Shown: positions 46,201 to 60,349, numbered from the stretch's first letter. The stretch: 64,000 bases of DNA from Oscarella lobularis (GCF_947507565.1 NC_089186.1:1178001-1242000); one strand, 5' to 3'. Notes: a model not told the origin generated them from the sequence alone. Numbers and translations are program-made.

Positions 46201-49200
46201 GTACACTATCTTTCCTTTTCAAACATTTTCCTCAAGTTCGTCTTTCCTGATTTTCCTAAGTATTCAAGAGACGACCGGACGACGATAGTGAAATATCTAC
46301 TTGACAATACGCACCAAATTGATCATACTGTTCGCCAAACTATGGCTACGTTGGAGTTCGTTCCTGTATCCGACGGCTCTCTTAGAAAGCCGTCAGAACT
46401 GTTTCTACCTTCCGGAATACTCCTCAGGCTGTTTTCTGGACAACCTGTTTTTCCAATAGGGCTCTTTGATCCCTGTTTGGAATACGGTCGAAAGCTTTTC
46501 ACCACCTTAGCCTCTCGCCAGCTGGAGTCTATTACTGCGTCAGAACTTTTTGAAATTGCCAAATGTGCGTCGAGAGGTGATTTCGATAAAGGTGAAGCAC
46601 TCTTCTGCCTGTTTTCTGACAATCTGTGGGCAAGGCAAAAACTGACGAACGCGGCTTGGAAACAGTCTTTCATGACAACATATGTAGATCGATTTCGAGA
46701 CGTAGAGTGGTGCCCTGTTGAGAGCGAACCGGTAGAAATTTGCAGTGTTCTTCCATGGAAGGCTTCCTCTGAGAAAACGGCTTATACTGAGGATATCGTC
46801 TGCACTCTATCGGACATGGATGTTTCTTTATCCGATTTATCTTGTCTCGTTGGTAGCAGTGCCTTTATAGTCAAAGGTGGAGTGGTGCGCGATAAGAGCT
46901 TGATGCAGTTTCTCGGACTTCAACTGCCCACAATCAGCGACGTCATTAGTCAATGGGAAGAAGCAATTAAGCGTTACAGCACGCATCCGTCACCTGATAA
47001 ATTTGATGGGATAATGAAGTCTTTCTTTAAAACACTTTCGCAGTTAACCGACTCTTGTTGGACGTCTTCGTCATTGAGAAGTGAAATTTCTCGACGATTC
47101 GAAAATTCGTCGTTCGTCTGGCTGAATGAAACTCACGGGTTCGTTCGTGCGGACCGTATCGCTCAATCATGTCGTTTTCGCTCTTCGTTGGAACCTTGGC
47201 TCTTCAAGATCGACCAGTATCCTCACTTGAAGAAGCCAAACCTCTTGAAAACTTTAGGCATTCAAGAAGAATTTACTCAAGCGGACGTTCTTCGGGTTCT
47301 TGACGAAATGAAAACTGCTCATGAGAACGGGGAATCAAAAGCAAATTTCTACCGAGATTTAGATCTGGCTATTCAGATCCTGAATTGGGTGACAGAAGAG
47401 GTCGAAGTTCTTCCAGAGCATCTAAAACAAAAAGTTCTAGTGCCTGCTGACGACCAAAGAGTTCTTGATCTTCAATCCTGCGACAACGTTATGTACTGTG
47501 ATGCCGAATGGCTCCGCTCCAGTGACAAGAGTTCACTAACCGACGAATTCAAAGTGATTCACCGAAAAATTACACACGACACGGCCTACAAATTGGGCAT
47601 TCATTCGTTGAGCAAACGTCTGGCTCCGTCAGAATCTCTTGACTTTGGCTTTGAGCAGCTCGGTCCCAACGAACCTCTCACTCTTCGCATCAATAACATT
47701 CTGTCTGAATACAAAGATGACGCCGGCATCTTTAAGGAGCTGGTTCAAAATGCCGATGATGCTGGTGCTACCGAAGTGTCGATTCTCGTCGACTGGCGAC
47801 AAGGGGGTTCGTCTTCTGTTCTCTCGCCCGACATGAAGCACTGCCAGGGGCCTGCTTTGTGGGCTTATAATAATGCCACTTTCCGCGACGAAGACTTTGT
47901 GAACATTGCAAAATTGGCAGGGAAGACGAAGATGAAGGATTTGAACAAAATCGGGCGATTTGGACTGGGGTTCACTTCGGTGTATCATCTGACTGACGTT
48001 CCCAGCTTTGTAAGCCGAAACTTTGTCGTCATTTTTGATCCTCATCGGTGCCATCTTGGAAATCACATCACGGATCCGTCAAAACCAGGCGTAAAAATTG
48101 ATTTCTGCGCAACGCCGATAGCAGAAAGATTTCCTGATCAATTTCAGCCGTACGAAGGTGTCTTTGGTTGCAACGTGAAAGATCAGAAAGCCTTTCCCGG
48201 AACGTTGTTTCGTTTGCCATTGCGGACTCGCTACCAAGCTTTTAAGAGCGAAATAAAGAACGAGGCCTACGACGAACATCACGTTCAAAACGCGCTCGAC
48301 GCTCTCAAGCAAGTCGGCGAGAAAATCATGCTTTTTCTGAATAACGTTCGCTCAGTCAATGTTTACGAGCTGAAGAAAGGATCGACGTCCCCGATGAGCG
48401 ATCGGGTATTTTTATTTGGAATGACGGCAAGCGACGAAACGCCTGAACTGCTGACTTCAAGCATGCGGCAGTCTCAAATGTTTCACTTGGCTTCTGAGGT
48501 TGTTCGCAGTGGTACGTCTGTTTTTCAGGCAAACGGTTCCACTGTACGCTCTGTGGAATTTCGCGACGCTCGTTGTGTTAGAACCGACCGATGGCTAATA
48601 TGCTCTTCGATCGGCCGAAATCAAAGTCGCGTTCTGGCACGGTCACCAGAAGGAAGGAAAAGCGGTTTGATGCCCTTTGCCGGAGTCGCCGCTAAGCTTT
48701 CCTCCGGCAAGCCTGCTGAACCAGTCGCTGTCAATGGCGAAGTGTTTTGCTTTCTTCCTCTTTCGATTGCAACCGGCTTGCCTTTTCACGTTAACGGATT
48801 TTTTGCTGTTCATTCGAACAGGCGGAGCTTGTGGTGGCACAATACGGAATCTGTGGCTGAGGACAGGAGAGACATCGACGCTAGGTGGAACGAAGCGCTC
48901 ATTACGGATGCTTTGTCAGAAGCGACACTTGCTATGCTTATGGCAGTGACGTCAGTTTCGCAGAATCCGCCGCTTGGTGACTATTACCGTCTTTGGCCGG
49001 ACGTCTCTTCCGCGCAGCTTATGTGGAGCCATCTAGCTGAAAGTTTCTACTCCGCTGTAATCAATGAAAAGCCGGCTCTGTTCAAAACGACTAGTGAATG
49101 GATTGCACTACCTAAAGCACTGATTCTTCCTTCCGATGTGAAAAGCATTCCTCATGCTGAATCTTTGACGGAACGTTCTTGTCCTAACTACGTCCCCATT

Positions 49201-52200
49201 CCTGACAGTGCTGGTCATGTGCTTTTAGGCTTGACTTCTGTTGACGAAGCGTTTCTTCGCGAAAGACTGATGACCGTCGAATCGTTTGCTGAGAAAGTAC
49301 TTCCAAATGCACTGACGCTACTTGAGGCGACAAAGAGAGATGAGCTGATTTGCGCCGTTTTGAAATTGATCATTTCTCCGTCTCAGCATCTCTGTGGAAT
49401 TCTCAAAGAAATGTCTTTCGTTCCTTGCTCACCCGACGGAACGAACTTCTCGCGACCTTGTTTTCTAATTCAGCCTGACTATGCTACAATGAATTTATTT
49501 AGCGAAGAAGATGGGCGATTTCCTTTTCAGAGTTATCGAACCCCTGACATACTTCAGGCTCTGACAGTCTTGGGGATGAAAACTTACGATCTTTTAGACT
49601 GGGATGACGTTACCGAGCGACTTCTACAAGTTTGTTGCATTTCAGAAGACAGCCAGATTAAAACTCGTTTTGACGCAGTTACGAAACTGATGGAAAACTT
49701 GGACAGTTCTGGCAAACCGTGCAGTCACACTAAAAAAGCGGAAATCCAATCTATTGAATGTTTGCCCGTAATGACGTGCCCGGAAGATTATCCTCTGTCG
49801 TCTGACTGGTTCTCCGATGTTCATCATATCAATCGATTTGTTGCTTCTTCTGCCCAAGTGTTCTATAAAGAATTTTCTCGGGAAGTTGGCACACAAGGAA
49901 TTGTTTTGAAGTTGCTGCGGTCAGACTTAAGACTTTACTGCTCGTCTGTTTTCGAAGTTGAGCCTCCACCGCTCGCGTTAGTACTTGCACAATTAGACAC
50001 GGCTCTAAATCGCATTACTGCTGAGGAAACGGTTTCCGAAAGTCTACAAGATTTGATATATGCAGTGTATGTAGAGCTGAATAATCGCTTTATTGTCGGA
50101 GACCTAACGGAAGAAATCGTCTCTCATTCTTCTTTCTTGTCCGGTCGCACAGAGTGGATCTTAGTTGGAAACAGTCTCGTCGAGCCATCTCAGCTGGCCT
50201 TCGAGTTTAGCTCTGACAAATCAGCGCCAAAGTACTTGCACCCTGTCCCTTATCAACTACAGGGTGTGCGTGAGCTTCTTGAAGCAGCCGGTGTTCGCCA
50301 GCGCTTTGAGAAAGAGGATTACGTAAGGGCCCTGAAGCGAATGGCTGAAGACAAAGTTCAGGAAAAACTTACAGATGAAGAAGTCGCTATAGCGACCTCC
50401 TTCATTCAAAAGTTGTCGTATAAGGAGGATAAAGAATGGAGGGAAAGCCAACGAGACGAGCAAGAAGTTCTTCTTATTTCGGAGAATTTGCTTCTACTTC
50501 CAGCTTCTCAATTGACTTACGTCGACGCTTCATGGGCTCGTCCTTCGGGGGCGGCATTGGAAGACAGAATTTTTGTTAGCAGCCATCTTACGAGCGGTGA
50601 CGTTCTTCTTGAGTTTGGAGTCATTCCTGCGAGATCGAGAATGGTTGATAGTCTCTCGCAGGAGTTTCCAGGAGATCCTTTTGGACAATACGAGCCATTG
50701 ACTACTCGAATAAAGAACATAATTACCGCTTATCCTTGGGGAGTGCAAATTCTCCAAGAACTACTTCAGAACGCAGACGACGCTCAAGCCTCTACTCTCC
50801 ATATCATCTTTGACAAGCGAGTCCACGGGAAAGAGTTTCTAATGAGCGATAAATGGAAAGATCTGCAGGGGCCGGCTCTCTTGGTCTACAACGATCGTCC
50901 CTTTACTGAAAATGACATCAGAGGCATCCAAAATCTTGGACAAGGAAGCAAACGCGACGACTCATCAAAAACCGGACAATACGGCATCGGATTTAATTCT
51001 GTCTATCATATTACAGACTGCCCTTCATTTATCTCTAACGACGACCTGTTTTGCGTCTTGGATCCTCACCGCCGGTTTGTACCTGGAGCAACAGTTGATA
51101 AACCCGGCCGCCTTTTTAAGCCACCACTAAAGAAAGTTTGGGAGAACTTTAAAGACATGAAGCCTTGCTACTACTCGGTCCTTGACCGCGACGTCTCTCT
51201 CAAAGGAGGAACTTTGTTTCGATTTCCTTTGAGAACAGAGAAATCTGAAATCTCCAACGAAGTTACGGCTGAGGCTATTGAAGAACTTCTGGACGATTTC
51301 GCTGCCAACTCCGGCGACCTTCTACTCTTTCTGAACTTTGTTACATCTCTAAAATTATCCATTATCGACGAAAACGGCGCTAAACAAGATACGTTCTCTG
51401 TTCGAGCTGACGTAGATGCGTCCGCCAAAGCTAAGAGAAAGGAGTTCTCTCAGAAGATTGTTCAACTCAAAGACGTCGAAACAAATCGCATTCCTTCGTA
51501 TCATGCCACTTACAAGGTGTCGGTCTCATCGAAATCTGACGTTTCGGGAAACGATAAGAAAAGAACTTGGCTTGTTCATCAATTCATGGGAAAAGCGGAT
51601 ACCGAAGAGAACTTCAGTGACGTCAGGAGGCTCTCTCTTTTTCCACGCGGAGGCATTGCAGCAATTATAGATGAGAAAATAAAAGATGGCAGAGCGTATT
51701 GTTATCTTCCTCTTCCTGAAAACATACCTTTGCCTGTGTACGTCAACGGTCATTTTGCCTTGGACTCAGCTCGTCGCAATCTCTTTCAAGACACCGCTGC
51801 CTCTAGTCAAGAACAAATTTGGAATGACAAGCTCATTGACTTGACTATTGCTCCGGCGTACGCAAGATTTATTGAGGAGGCGAGAGAGTACGTGATGCGT
51901 GGCGATAAAAATCCTTCTCGTGAGACTTTAGTCAAGCGACTTTCTTGGTTTCATTCGCTCTTCCCCAGCTGGAGGGAGGAGGAGACGTACTGGGGTCGCC
52001 TATCTCGTGGGGTCTATTCCAAACTGGTTTACAGAAACTCACCGGTTCTAGCTCTCGTGAACCGTCCTTTGTCTTTTCCTCGCCATTTAACACGTCAGGA
52101 GAAACCTTCAACAATGCTTTTCACAAAAATGAAAGAGCGCCTTTCTTTTAAGCCTTCTTTAGTCTGGCTTTCAGCAGGTTTCGTGGCTTCAGAAGACGGC

Positions 52201-55200
52201 GTTCAGGCTCCTATGAGTTGGAATCCAAGTATCCTTGACGGCTTTGACACCAGAGATAAATGCAGTGAATATAGTTTTGTTCTCAAGTCGCTGCTCCTCT
52301 TTCTTGGATTACCTATTGTAGCAACATCGTGGACTATATGCGAAGCACTAAATAAAGTGCCAAACTGCGGCCTTCAAGCAACAAGTCAAGTGTCCGTTTA
52401 CAATTTTCTAATTGAGTTTACTGAGCAGAAGTCCTGCAAGCTTGTGCTTGGGCAAGTTGAGGAAACCGTTTTTGAAATACCCGAAAATGTTGATTTTCTA
52501 CTGCAGTTTCTGTTTAAGACGTACGGAAGCACTGAAGAACCACTCTCGATGGAAACGCTGAATAATCTTCCTTTATTATTAACAGCTGACGGAGCTCTCA
52601 AACAATTTTCCGAGGAGGACTATGTTTATTCCTCGAGGTTTTCTCAGCTTCTACCACAAAATCAAAATTTATTTCTTCATTCTGCTCTAAGACGATCTTC
52701 GTTCAGATTCTACAAATTTCAGTCACCTGCAGTTAAAGAACTTTCGCCTTGTGAACTCCTGCAATGTGTTCAACGTTTAAAAATTTTTGAGTTAGAGACC
52801 TTGGGAAAGTACAACGAGAAAACAGACCTTCTCCGCCCGGATGATTCCTGGCTCAAATGGTTTTGGGAATACATCTACGTTGTAGCGCAAAGCTCCTCAG
52901 AATTTGAAAAAGCAATTGGCTTGTTTCAGGAGCTGCCCGTTATTCCCGTCACAACCGGAACCCGTTCCTTCCGAGCTCCTGCAAAACTGGGACATACAAT
53001 TTGTCATACATCTGGTGGTGATCCTCCAGTAGAACTTGTGCTTAGAGCGATTGGAGTCCCTTTTCTTCAGTTTGATATCCTGTTTGGCAAAGAATTTGCA
53101 TCCTACGCTCAGAGAACAGCGATCACCTCTTTTCTCGTAGAGTCAAAGCTTGCAACTACCTCAAAGCCGGAGAGGCTGATTACTGCCCTAGTATATTTGT
53201 TTGAAGAGTCGGTAGATTTGCGTAACAAGGAGAGCTTAGATTCTGGGGCGGCGCAGGAGATTCTCAGATACTTTAACAATCTTATCAGTGTATCTGGTAA
53301 AGCAAGTTGCTGTCTGGAGCGCATCAAATCATTGCCACTTTTTGAAAATGTGGCAGGAAAATTTATAAGGATTAGCCTGACAACTGCTCTTACTCTTCCA
53401 GACAGATTACCCGAATTTGGCTCGGAGAAGTGGATGAAAGCGGCGTCGGATACTACTGCGAACGGAATAGTATTTTTAAAGAGAAAACCAGATTTGAATT
53501 CTCTTTACAACTTCTTTAAACTTGATGACAAATCTATCGACGATATCTACGTCGAGCATATTTTGGAACATTTTTTTGCTCTAACCCAGGAGGATCGTAT
53601 GAGTCATCTGGAATACTTGGCTAATCGTTTTTTAGCTGAAGCACGTTCTCCAAGCTCCTACAACGGCACCAACAGTGTTATTGAAAAACTCAAAACGACT
53701 CCATGCTTGCAGCGACAAAGCAAACTGTGTTGCGTGTCGACCTTCTTTGATCGATCGGTCCTCCTGTTTAAGCGTATGCTTAGGGACGAACAGTTTCCAC
53801 CGCAGACTAACTCCTTCGACTGGATACTTTTCCTTCGCTTGCTTGGACTACAAACGGTTGCTAGTGAAGAAAAGCTGATCGATTTTGCCACGAAGCTTGA
53901 AAATGAGGGAAAGCGGTCTATGGACACCGAAGATGCAGTTAGATGGGCTGAAAAGTCAAGGCTTCTTTTTTGTCATCTTTTTTCCTATTACCAAAACCGT
54001 GCGAAAGAAACCTGGTGCAAACTTGGCTCTATTTGTTGTCTGCCAGCAAAGGAAGTCAGGAAAGAATTGACGATTTTTTCCCAGCAGTGTCATTCGAAGA
54101 CAAGCTGTCGAGCGACAAGCTTTAAAAATTGTGTTATTTTCACTGCATCCAATGAAAGGTTATGTTGGACTTCTCGCAGTTTTTCTCCTATTTGGGACGA
54201 ACTGCTTTCTTTGGATCCTATTCACCTAGAGTGGCTTGGACTAGCAGAGACGCCTAGTTTCAGCGATGTCTTGTCGAATATCAGTACGTACGTTGGTGCA
54301 GCTATGGCTGGTGTTTTAAAACCGGAGGAGGAGCCCGACTCCCAAAACGTTGCAGAAATGACCCGTATAACTCTGTCGGTTTTGGACTATCTGCATAAAT
54401 TCTCTGGTGCGATTGACAACTTACCTAAATTGACATCGGCAACAGACTTGAGAAATCCGGAACTTTTTATAGCCAAATGCTCTGATGTTGAATCTGAAGA
54501 AGCTGTCAAGTGCTTACATTCACTACCGTTTGTTTTCATTCCTCATCATGTCGAATTTGCGTCTCCAATCCAAATTGCTTTGAAACTAGAGAAAGATATT
54601 TCTCCTCATCTGTTTACCTTGCCTGCTGATTATGCGTCGTACAGCAATGTTCTTCGATTTCTTGGCACTGACACGGAAGCGAGACCGTTTCACTACGCCC
54701 GTACTCTTGAAAGCATATTTTGTCATAGCAAAGAAAGCGGCCTTACTCCCAACGATACCGAAAACGCCCTTCTTGCTACGGCAAAGTTGTTTCTTTGTCT
54801 TAAAGAAGATCGAGAAGTGTCTGTAGATTCTTTGCGGCCTCTCTATCTTCTTACCCGTGAAGATGAGCTAAAATTGTCGAGCGAACTGGTTTTCCTAGAC
54901 AATGTCAGACACGAGAATGTTATCGGCAGCTTGCCTTATCATTTCCTAGTCGACCTACAGAAGTGCAAATTGTCTTCCCTTCACGAAGAGACCGTTGATT
55001 TACTTCCTAAGGAAATTCGTCCTAGAATGCTTTCCAGTCTTGTCGGCGAACGCATCAAAGAAGAAAGCATAGTTAAATCGTCTAACGAGCAACGCATTGA
55101 AGAGGCTGGCGGTTTGGAAGATTTTCTAAAGTCTGAAATGCTTGCCAAGGGCATTAAAAGCGTTTACGTTCACCAGTACAGGACTGAATCACTCCCTCCA

Positions 55201-56850
55201 ACTCTACTGAAAGGCTTACAGACGTTAGCGGAAAAGTTTGAAGTTGAATGCCTGCATTCATTTTGCACTTCACTGGTTGTTTTCTCCAGTCAAGAAGAGA
55301 TAGGCGAGCCGTCACAAAGAGACATTTTCCTGAAGTCTACTGTTAATGAAGAAGATCCAGGTCCCACTGTACTCTATATAACAGATTCTTTTCTAAACTC
55401 AGCGACCAAGCCCGGCAGCACTTTTTCGGAAAGAGTTGCTGATTGCGTTCTTCGTGTTCTGCAAACTTCGTTCAAACAAGACAGCGTAATCGTTGGTATG
55501 CTTTCATTAGAGGTGTACGAAGGAATTCCTGTCTATTTGAAAGATCGTAATATCGAATTTCTTGAATTATGCGAAGAAGAGAATTTTTCAGAGAGTCGTG
55601 GACTTGGCAGAGTCGTGTGCGGAAAACGGCTTTTTTCTAGCCACGAGCGGCAAATCAAATACGATTTCAACTTCAAGTTTGAAGTAGACGAATGGGTCGC
55701 TTACGAAAAAGACGAAGACTCGTACATTTACGCGAAAATATTTCACAAAGTGTACGAACGCAGTGTGAAGGCGAAAGCCGGATCAGTCAGACAAAGACCT
55801 AAGTATATGATTATTATTGGCCTAGGAGAACCAATCGAAGCCGACAGTATGAAACTTTTCAAATTTTTTAGAGATCGTCCTGCGCCAAATCTTCCAGAAC
55901 TTACTGAAGAGCGGGAAACTGCTGAAGAGAGCACAGACGTTGCAGTTTTAACCGAAGAAGAAAGCGCCGATCATTTGAAGCGGGAAGCCTTGTCTTTGGA
56001 AGGTAAAAAAGACGAGGTGCGAACGTTGCTGTCCGAAATTTGGGCCCTCGAAAATAAAGACGACCAACGGAGGGCAATAAAACGGTTGTTCTTGCAGTGG
56101 CATCCCGACAAGAACGACGAACCCGACGCGAAAGATGTCTTCATATTTTTAAAGGCCGAGGTGGAGAAAGGTCCTCCGGCCAAAAGTCGAAGTGAAACGA
56201 CTGGGGGTAACACTTCGTTTTCTTATACATCGTTCTACGACGAGTGGAATAGCTACGCGAAACGTTCCCGCCGTCGTCCACGTGAACAAGAAGCGTCGCC
56301 TCAGCCTCAATCTACTTCCGGCCAATTCCGATCTCAATCTCGCCGAAGGCGATCGGGTCCGGCCTTTTTTTCGCGTTCTTGTCCTCCCCCTACTCCGCAT
56401 CTGAAGCCGGATCCAAGATGGGGAGCGATGTTCATTAGACAGGCTAAAGCTGACTCGCTTGCTGCTCAAGAGCACTATGAAAGGCAACGCAAGAAAGATG
56501 ACACAGTTTCCAAGAACTTTGCTCTTGTCTGTTATCAATGCCGCGAATCCGTTGAGAAAGCACTGAAGGGCATTCTTCTTTGTAAGAAAGGAGTAGATTC
56601 TAAGAGAATGGAAGAAAGCAAACTGCAGGCTTTTCTCCACGCTTCGGATTACGTCGGCCGTCATTCCGAAGAACTTGTCGATTATGTGCTGCTAATAAAC
56701 GACGAAGATGCCTCGAAGGCTCGAATGCCGTCGGCTGACTCTACTTCCGAGCCTGCTTCATTGTACGTTAAAGCACAGGCAGATATTGCCTTGGAAGGGG
56801 CAGAAGGCGTTCAGAAAATTGTTAGTGAAATGTTTTCTTCCATTTTGTGA
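43242..56850 (+). CDS. SACS: Sacsin homologue (Hsp90-like repeats, J, HEPN)
   Basis: Four exons (43242-43263, 43486-43592, 43645-43909, 43961-56850) have consistent phases and give about 4,427 residues; human sacsin is about 4,580. Three sacsin repeat regions each begin with an Hsp90-like ATP-binding fold. The first has [13 protein letters not shown] and [12 protein letters not shown] (43645-43905), the second [19 protein letters not shown] and [12 protein letters not shown] (about 47680-47990), the third [19 protein letters not shown] and [12 protein letters not shown] (about 50695-51010). A J domain with HPDKN (56101-56115) and a C-terminal HEPN domain (about 56424-56847, [17 protein letters not shown]) complete the classical layout. 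The N-terminal ubiquitin-like domain of vertebrate sacsin is not present. Known role: co-chaperone linked to mitochondria and intermediate filaments. The last exon of 12.9 kb is intronless while all neighbours have introns. Confidence 0.93.
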
Positions 56851-57887
56851 GAGGAGAGGAAATGGCGTCAAGTAGTCTGTTTTTCTGTTTTTCTGTTTGT
56901 TTTCGTGTTTCTTGTCACCGCTGCTGCATGCATGCATGCTCTTTGTTTGCTTTTGCCGCTTTTCGCTTCTTCTTGTACGGTATATGCCACACTTTTTTTA
57001 GTAATTGCTCTTTGCTTGAAGTCCGTTGCGTGGATTATATAGAAAAGGTTTAGGCTGACAATCAAGTTGCAGTTTTCTAAATTCAAGACGACGCTCTGCT
57101 CGCCTTCACGCCGTCTTCCGCGTTCACGGCTGGCATCCGAAGACTTCCGACTGGGCAACAGAGATCTTCAACGCAGAAAGCGACACAGTCTGCTCAATTG
57201 GCCGCGCACTATACCTGGCCATCTACGGGAGGGCGGCTTCGATCAGCGCCAACGAAAGGTACATTCGCTCAAAAAGCGTCGCGAAAATCGGCAGCTATTT
57301 TCCGAACTGCATGCGGAGGATCGTATGCGCAGAAGAAGAAGAGCGTCTCAAGTTGAATACTCTAGTCACGAAAGTGGCGTAGACGTACGCTCTCCCCAGA
57401 CCGATTGTGTCGGCAGGGGCTATTTTGCACATCCCTCTCAACCTCCTACGCCGTCTTGCCTCCCACGTGCGGCATCTGCATGGTTCTAATTACTTGCTCG
57501 AAAGGGAGCCCCGCCGATTTCTCAAAGTCGGCGAAGAACGACGTGCGAAACCTCGCGTTGTTTCGGCATATCGACGCTGAGTTTCGTTTCGAAAGCCTTT
57601 AGCACGAGTGATCGTGGATTCCGGCATTCTGTAACGTACGTTAGAAAGGAGAGAACGCATCGATAAAAAAACGAGAAGAAAAACGAAACTATACGCTCAC
57701 AATCGTTCTACGATTTGGAAAAATATAACTACGCTTCTGTATCATTCAAACCCACGACGATGACTTCACCCGAGAGCTCAAAGATTTAAATATGATGATA
57801 CACTGTACTTGTATGTAAATCTAAAACGTGATTGAACTATGTGATTGAACTATGTTTAATTAATTAATTAACTAATCTGCTAGTTTT
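56851..57887 (+). other. Downstream region with possible coding fragments
   Basis: Around 57085-57385 one frame reads without stops through SIGRALYLAIYGRAASISAN, KIGSYFPNCMRRIV and AEEEERLKLNTLV, which has protein-like composition. Another, 57500-57600, ends SKSAKNDVRNLALFRHID. They may be exons of an unknown or decayed gene. I recognise no family and cannot join them. The rest is AT-rich. Confidence 0.25.
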
Positions 57888-58837
57888 TCACGTGAGCATA
57901 CTTGTGTCCTCGCTCACGTGCGCTCTTCTCATTGGTCGCAAGGTGTTTAGTGTTCGGGTTATAGTCTGAAGTGTTTTCTCCGAAGCACACAGAAGTCCGA
58001 AGCCCAGCTAACCGAGCCGAACGCTCATCTCAGCGACTCTATCGCAGCTGTGAAGCGCATGCCACTCGCATTGGACTTTGTCGACGAAAATTGGTAAGCG
58101 CACGCTTCCCGTATCTACAGCTTCGCCCGCGCAACGCGTTGTCGCGTCCGCTCGGCGCGTCGAGCGGCATCGAGCGGCGTCGAGCAGCGTCGCGCGGCGT
58201 CGAACGAGCGTCGGCGTGACTGTTTTTCGGTGACGCGGGGACGCGACGCGCGTAATCCACTCGCCTTTCGGCGATCCCTCATCGCGTGCGCCCGCGCTTC
58301 GTTTTATATCATTTCCATCTCCTTTTTTTCTTGTTCGGCGACGAAAGAGTGCCACAAGGCCAACGCGACGAACAGGTTCGCAATCACTTCGGGACCCCAG
58401 TGGTGTAGGCGTGCACCTTGGGGGCGGGGCTTCCTGTAACATACACGGCGCTGACTGCCTGCGATGCTACTGCTCGCGCTCGCGAGCATAGAAAAATTTC
58501 CAACAGTCTAACCTTTAGGTCTGGTTTCCAAAAGTCTAATCGAGGGCGGGTTGGGGTTCGCGAGTGGGGGCGGGTAGCGGTGGCAGCGCACGAAGCCCAA
58601 TGGTGTACGTTGCAGAGAGTGTAGCGGGACAACACTTAGGCGTAATGTAATGGCGGTCTATTCTTTACGTGCTCGGTTTGCATCATCACAGCGACTACGT
58701 TAGTTTGCACGGGTCCTCTCCCTTGCACTAAGGTTTTAGTTGGCGGCTGCTAGAAGGGTAGGGCGGTTTCAGTAGTAGGCTTGTAGCTCCTTCCCTTCAC
58801 GTGTTTAGCTAGCAGCCGCCACGTGCTTTAGACCATG

Positions 58838-59260
58838 TTTCAATGGACTTGTGAGGTAATCTAGGTTGATTAGAATATAGACATATTTTAGGTTAATGGA
58901 TTAATAAGGTAATCTAGGGTGATTAGAATATAGGCATATTTTAGCTCAATAGATTAATGAGGTAATCTAGGCTTTATCATGTTATTTTTTTCAGGGTAGC
59001 CTAGTAGGTTATTGATTTTATTTGCAGGTTTTTGATTCTTCTTACACGTTTTGATTTTTTACAGGTTTTTGATTTCGTTTGCAGGTTTTTGATTTCATTT
59101 GCAGGTTTTTGATTTTATTTGCAGATTTTTGATTTTATTCACAGGTTTTGATTTTTTACAGGTTTTTTTATTTGCAGGTTTTTGATTTATTTGCAGGTTT
59201 TTCATTTTTTCACAGGTTTTGATTTTGTTCATCGGCTTTTTGTTTTAAATATATATTTTT
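58838..59260 (-). repeat. Two-part tandem repeat inside copy 2
   Basis: About 2.5 units of the 61-bp repeat (GGTAATCTAGGTTGATTAGA) at 58850-58985, then the minisatellite of about 20 bp (GATTTTATTTGCAGGTTTTT) to about 59245. Same pair and order as in copy 1. Confidence 0.75.
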
Positions 59261-60034
59261 ACAGGTGTCTTTATATTTAATTATTCATTTATGTTGTTTT
59301 TAAAGCACAATTCTAAGAATTCAAATTCAGCTGGGACATCGATTTGCAAAGGTGAGCATTTTCAGTCACTTTATCATTTTCTATTGACTGGCACGATATT
59401 GCCAGGCGAGGAATGAAGAAAGAAGACAGCTCAAGATTGAGAACTTCGCGTGTGTTTTATAATGCATGGTACTGTGTAGTTGGGTGCGTCGTTCTCTTGG
59501 TCTCCAGGTATGGAGACAAGAGATGTCAGTTAGCCTTCTGTGTAGTGCGCGAATCCCACGCGTCGCGTTACCTGAAACTGACGCATGAGCGCGAGCGCGG
59601 GCCTTCCGTTGACGCTTCGCGTTTTCCACGCGGTTGCATGTCTCTCCACTCCCGGAGCATGAGCGAGCGCGCGTCCCTTCCGCAAACGCTGTGTCTCACG
59701 TGTCGCCCTACTCGCGTGTTCGTGAAAGTAGGTACAATTACGGCAAAAAATTTTTATTGAAATATCCCGATTATTAAAAAATTGAAATTAAGTGTTCTCG
59801 TTTCTTCTTCGTCCTCCTCCCGTCGTCGTTGTCCTGCGATGCCGCTTGGCCAGGAGGCCAAGCGGTGGGACTGAGACTGCAGTCCCCACAGTGGACTTTA
59901 ATCCAAGTTCACAGGGGAACGGCGGATTAGCCTTCGGCCGCCAAGGAGGGTGGCGCATATTAACCTCCAGCCCACAAGGAGGGAGACTTTCACCCCAGGG
60001 TGACGTCTTCGTCGACTTCTGCTTCTTTCTTCAT

Positions 60035-60349
60035 CTATATCGTCAGATTGATCGATGCCTTCAAAATAGAAATCAAAGCAAAATTCGATACTAATGAAAT
60101 TCTATAGTCTTCGCTGCTGTACATGGACGTAGAAACGCTGTGGAGGAGGGAACTGATCCATATGCCAATATCAATACCCGCAATAAAATGTCCAATATTA
60201 GCCAAAATTAAAAGCGTGAGGTCAATTTGGTACCACAGAATCAACAAGGCAACTGATCCCAACAATTTCATAACAAAATATCGAGAATCGGAGAGATGAC
60301 CCAAATCACCAAAAACGTGTGCTATCAGGGACGCTAAAAATCTCGACAT
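60035..60349 (-). CDS. Small hydrophobic ORF in repeat copy 2
   Basis: 104 codons, rich in hydrophobic stretches (LLGSVALLILWYQIDLTLLI, IGIWISSLLHSVSTSMY) that could form two to four membrane segments. Part of it is readable in copy 1 (about 11927-12100: ANIGHFIVGID, LSNFALISILKAWINLTIS), where the 5' part is out of frame. I recognise no family. Whether it is a real gene carried by the repeat is open. Confidence 0.3.
   Translation of the reverse strand: MSRFLASLIAHVFGDLGHLSDSRYFVMKLLGSVALLILWYQIDLTLLILANIGHFIAGIDIGIWISSLLHSVSTSMYSSEDYRISLVSNFALISILKASINLTI

Noticed and set aside
43696-56664. Dozens of small frames within the sacsin exon
   Set aside because: Shadows; the sacsin frame is open for 12.9 kb and has the family motifs.
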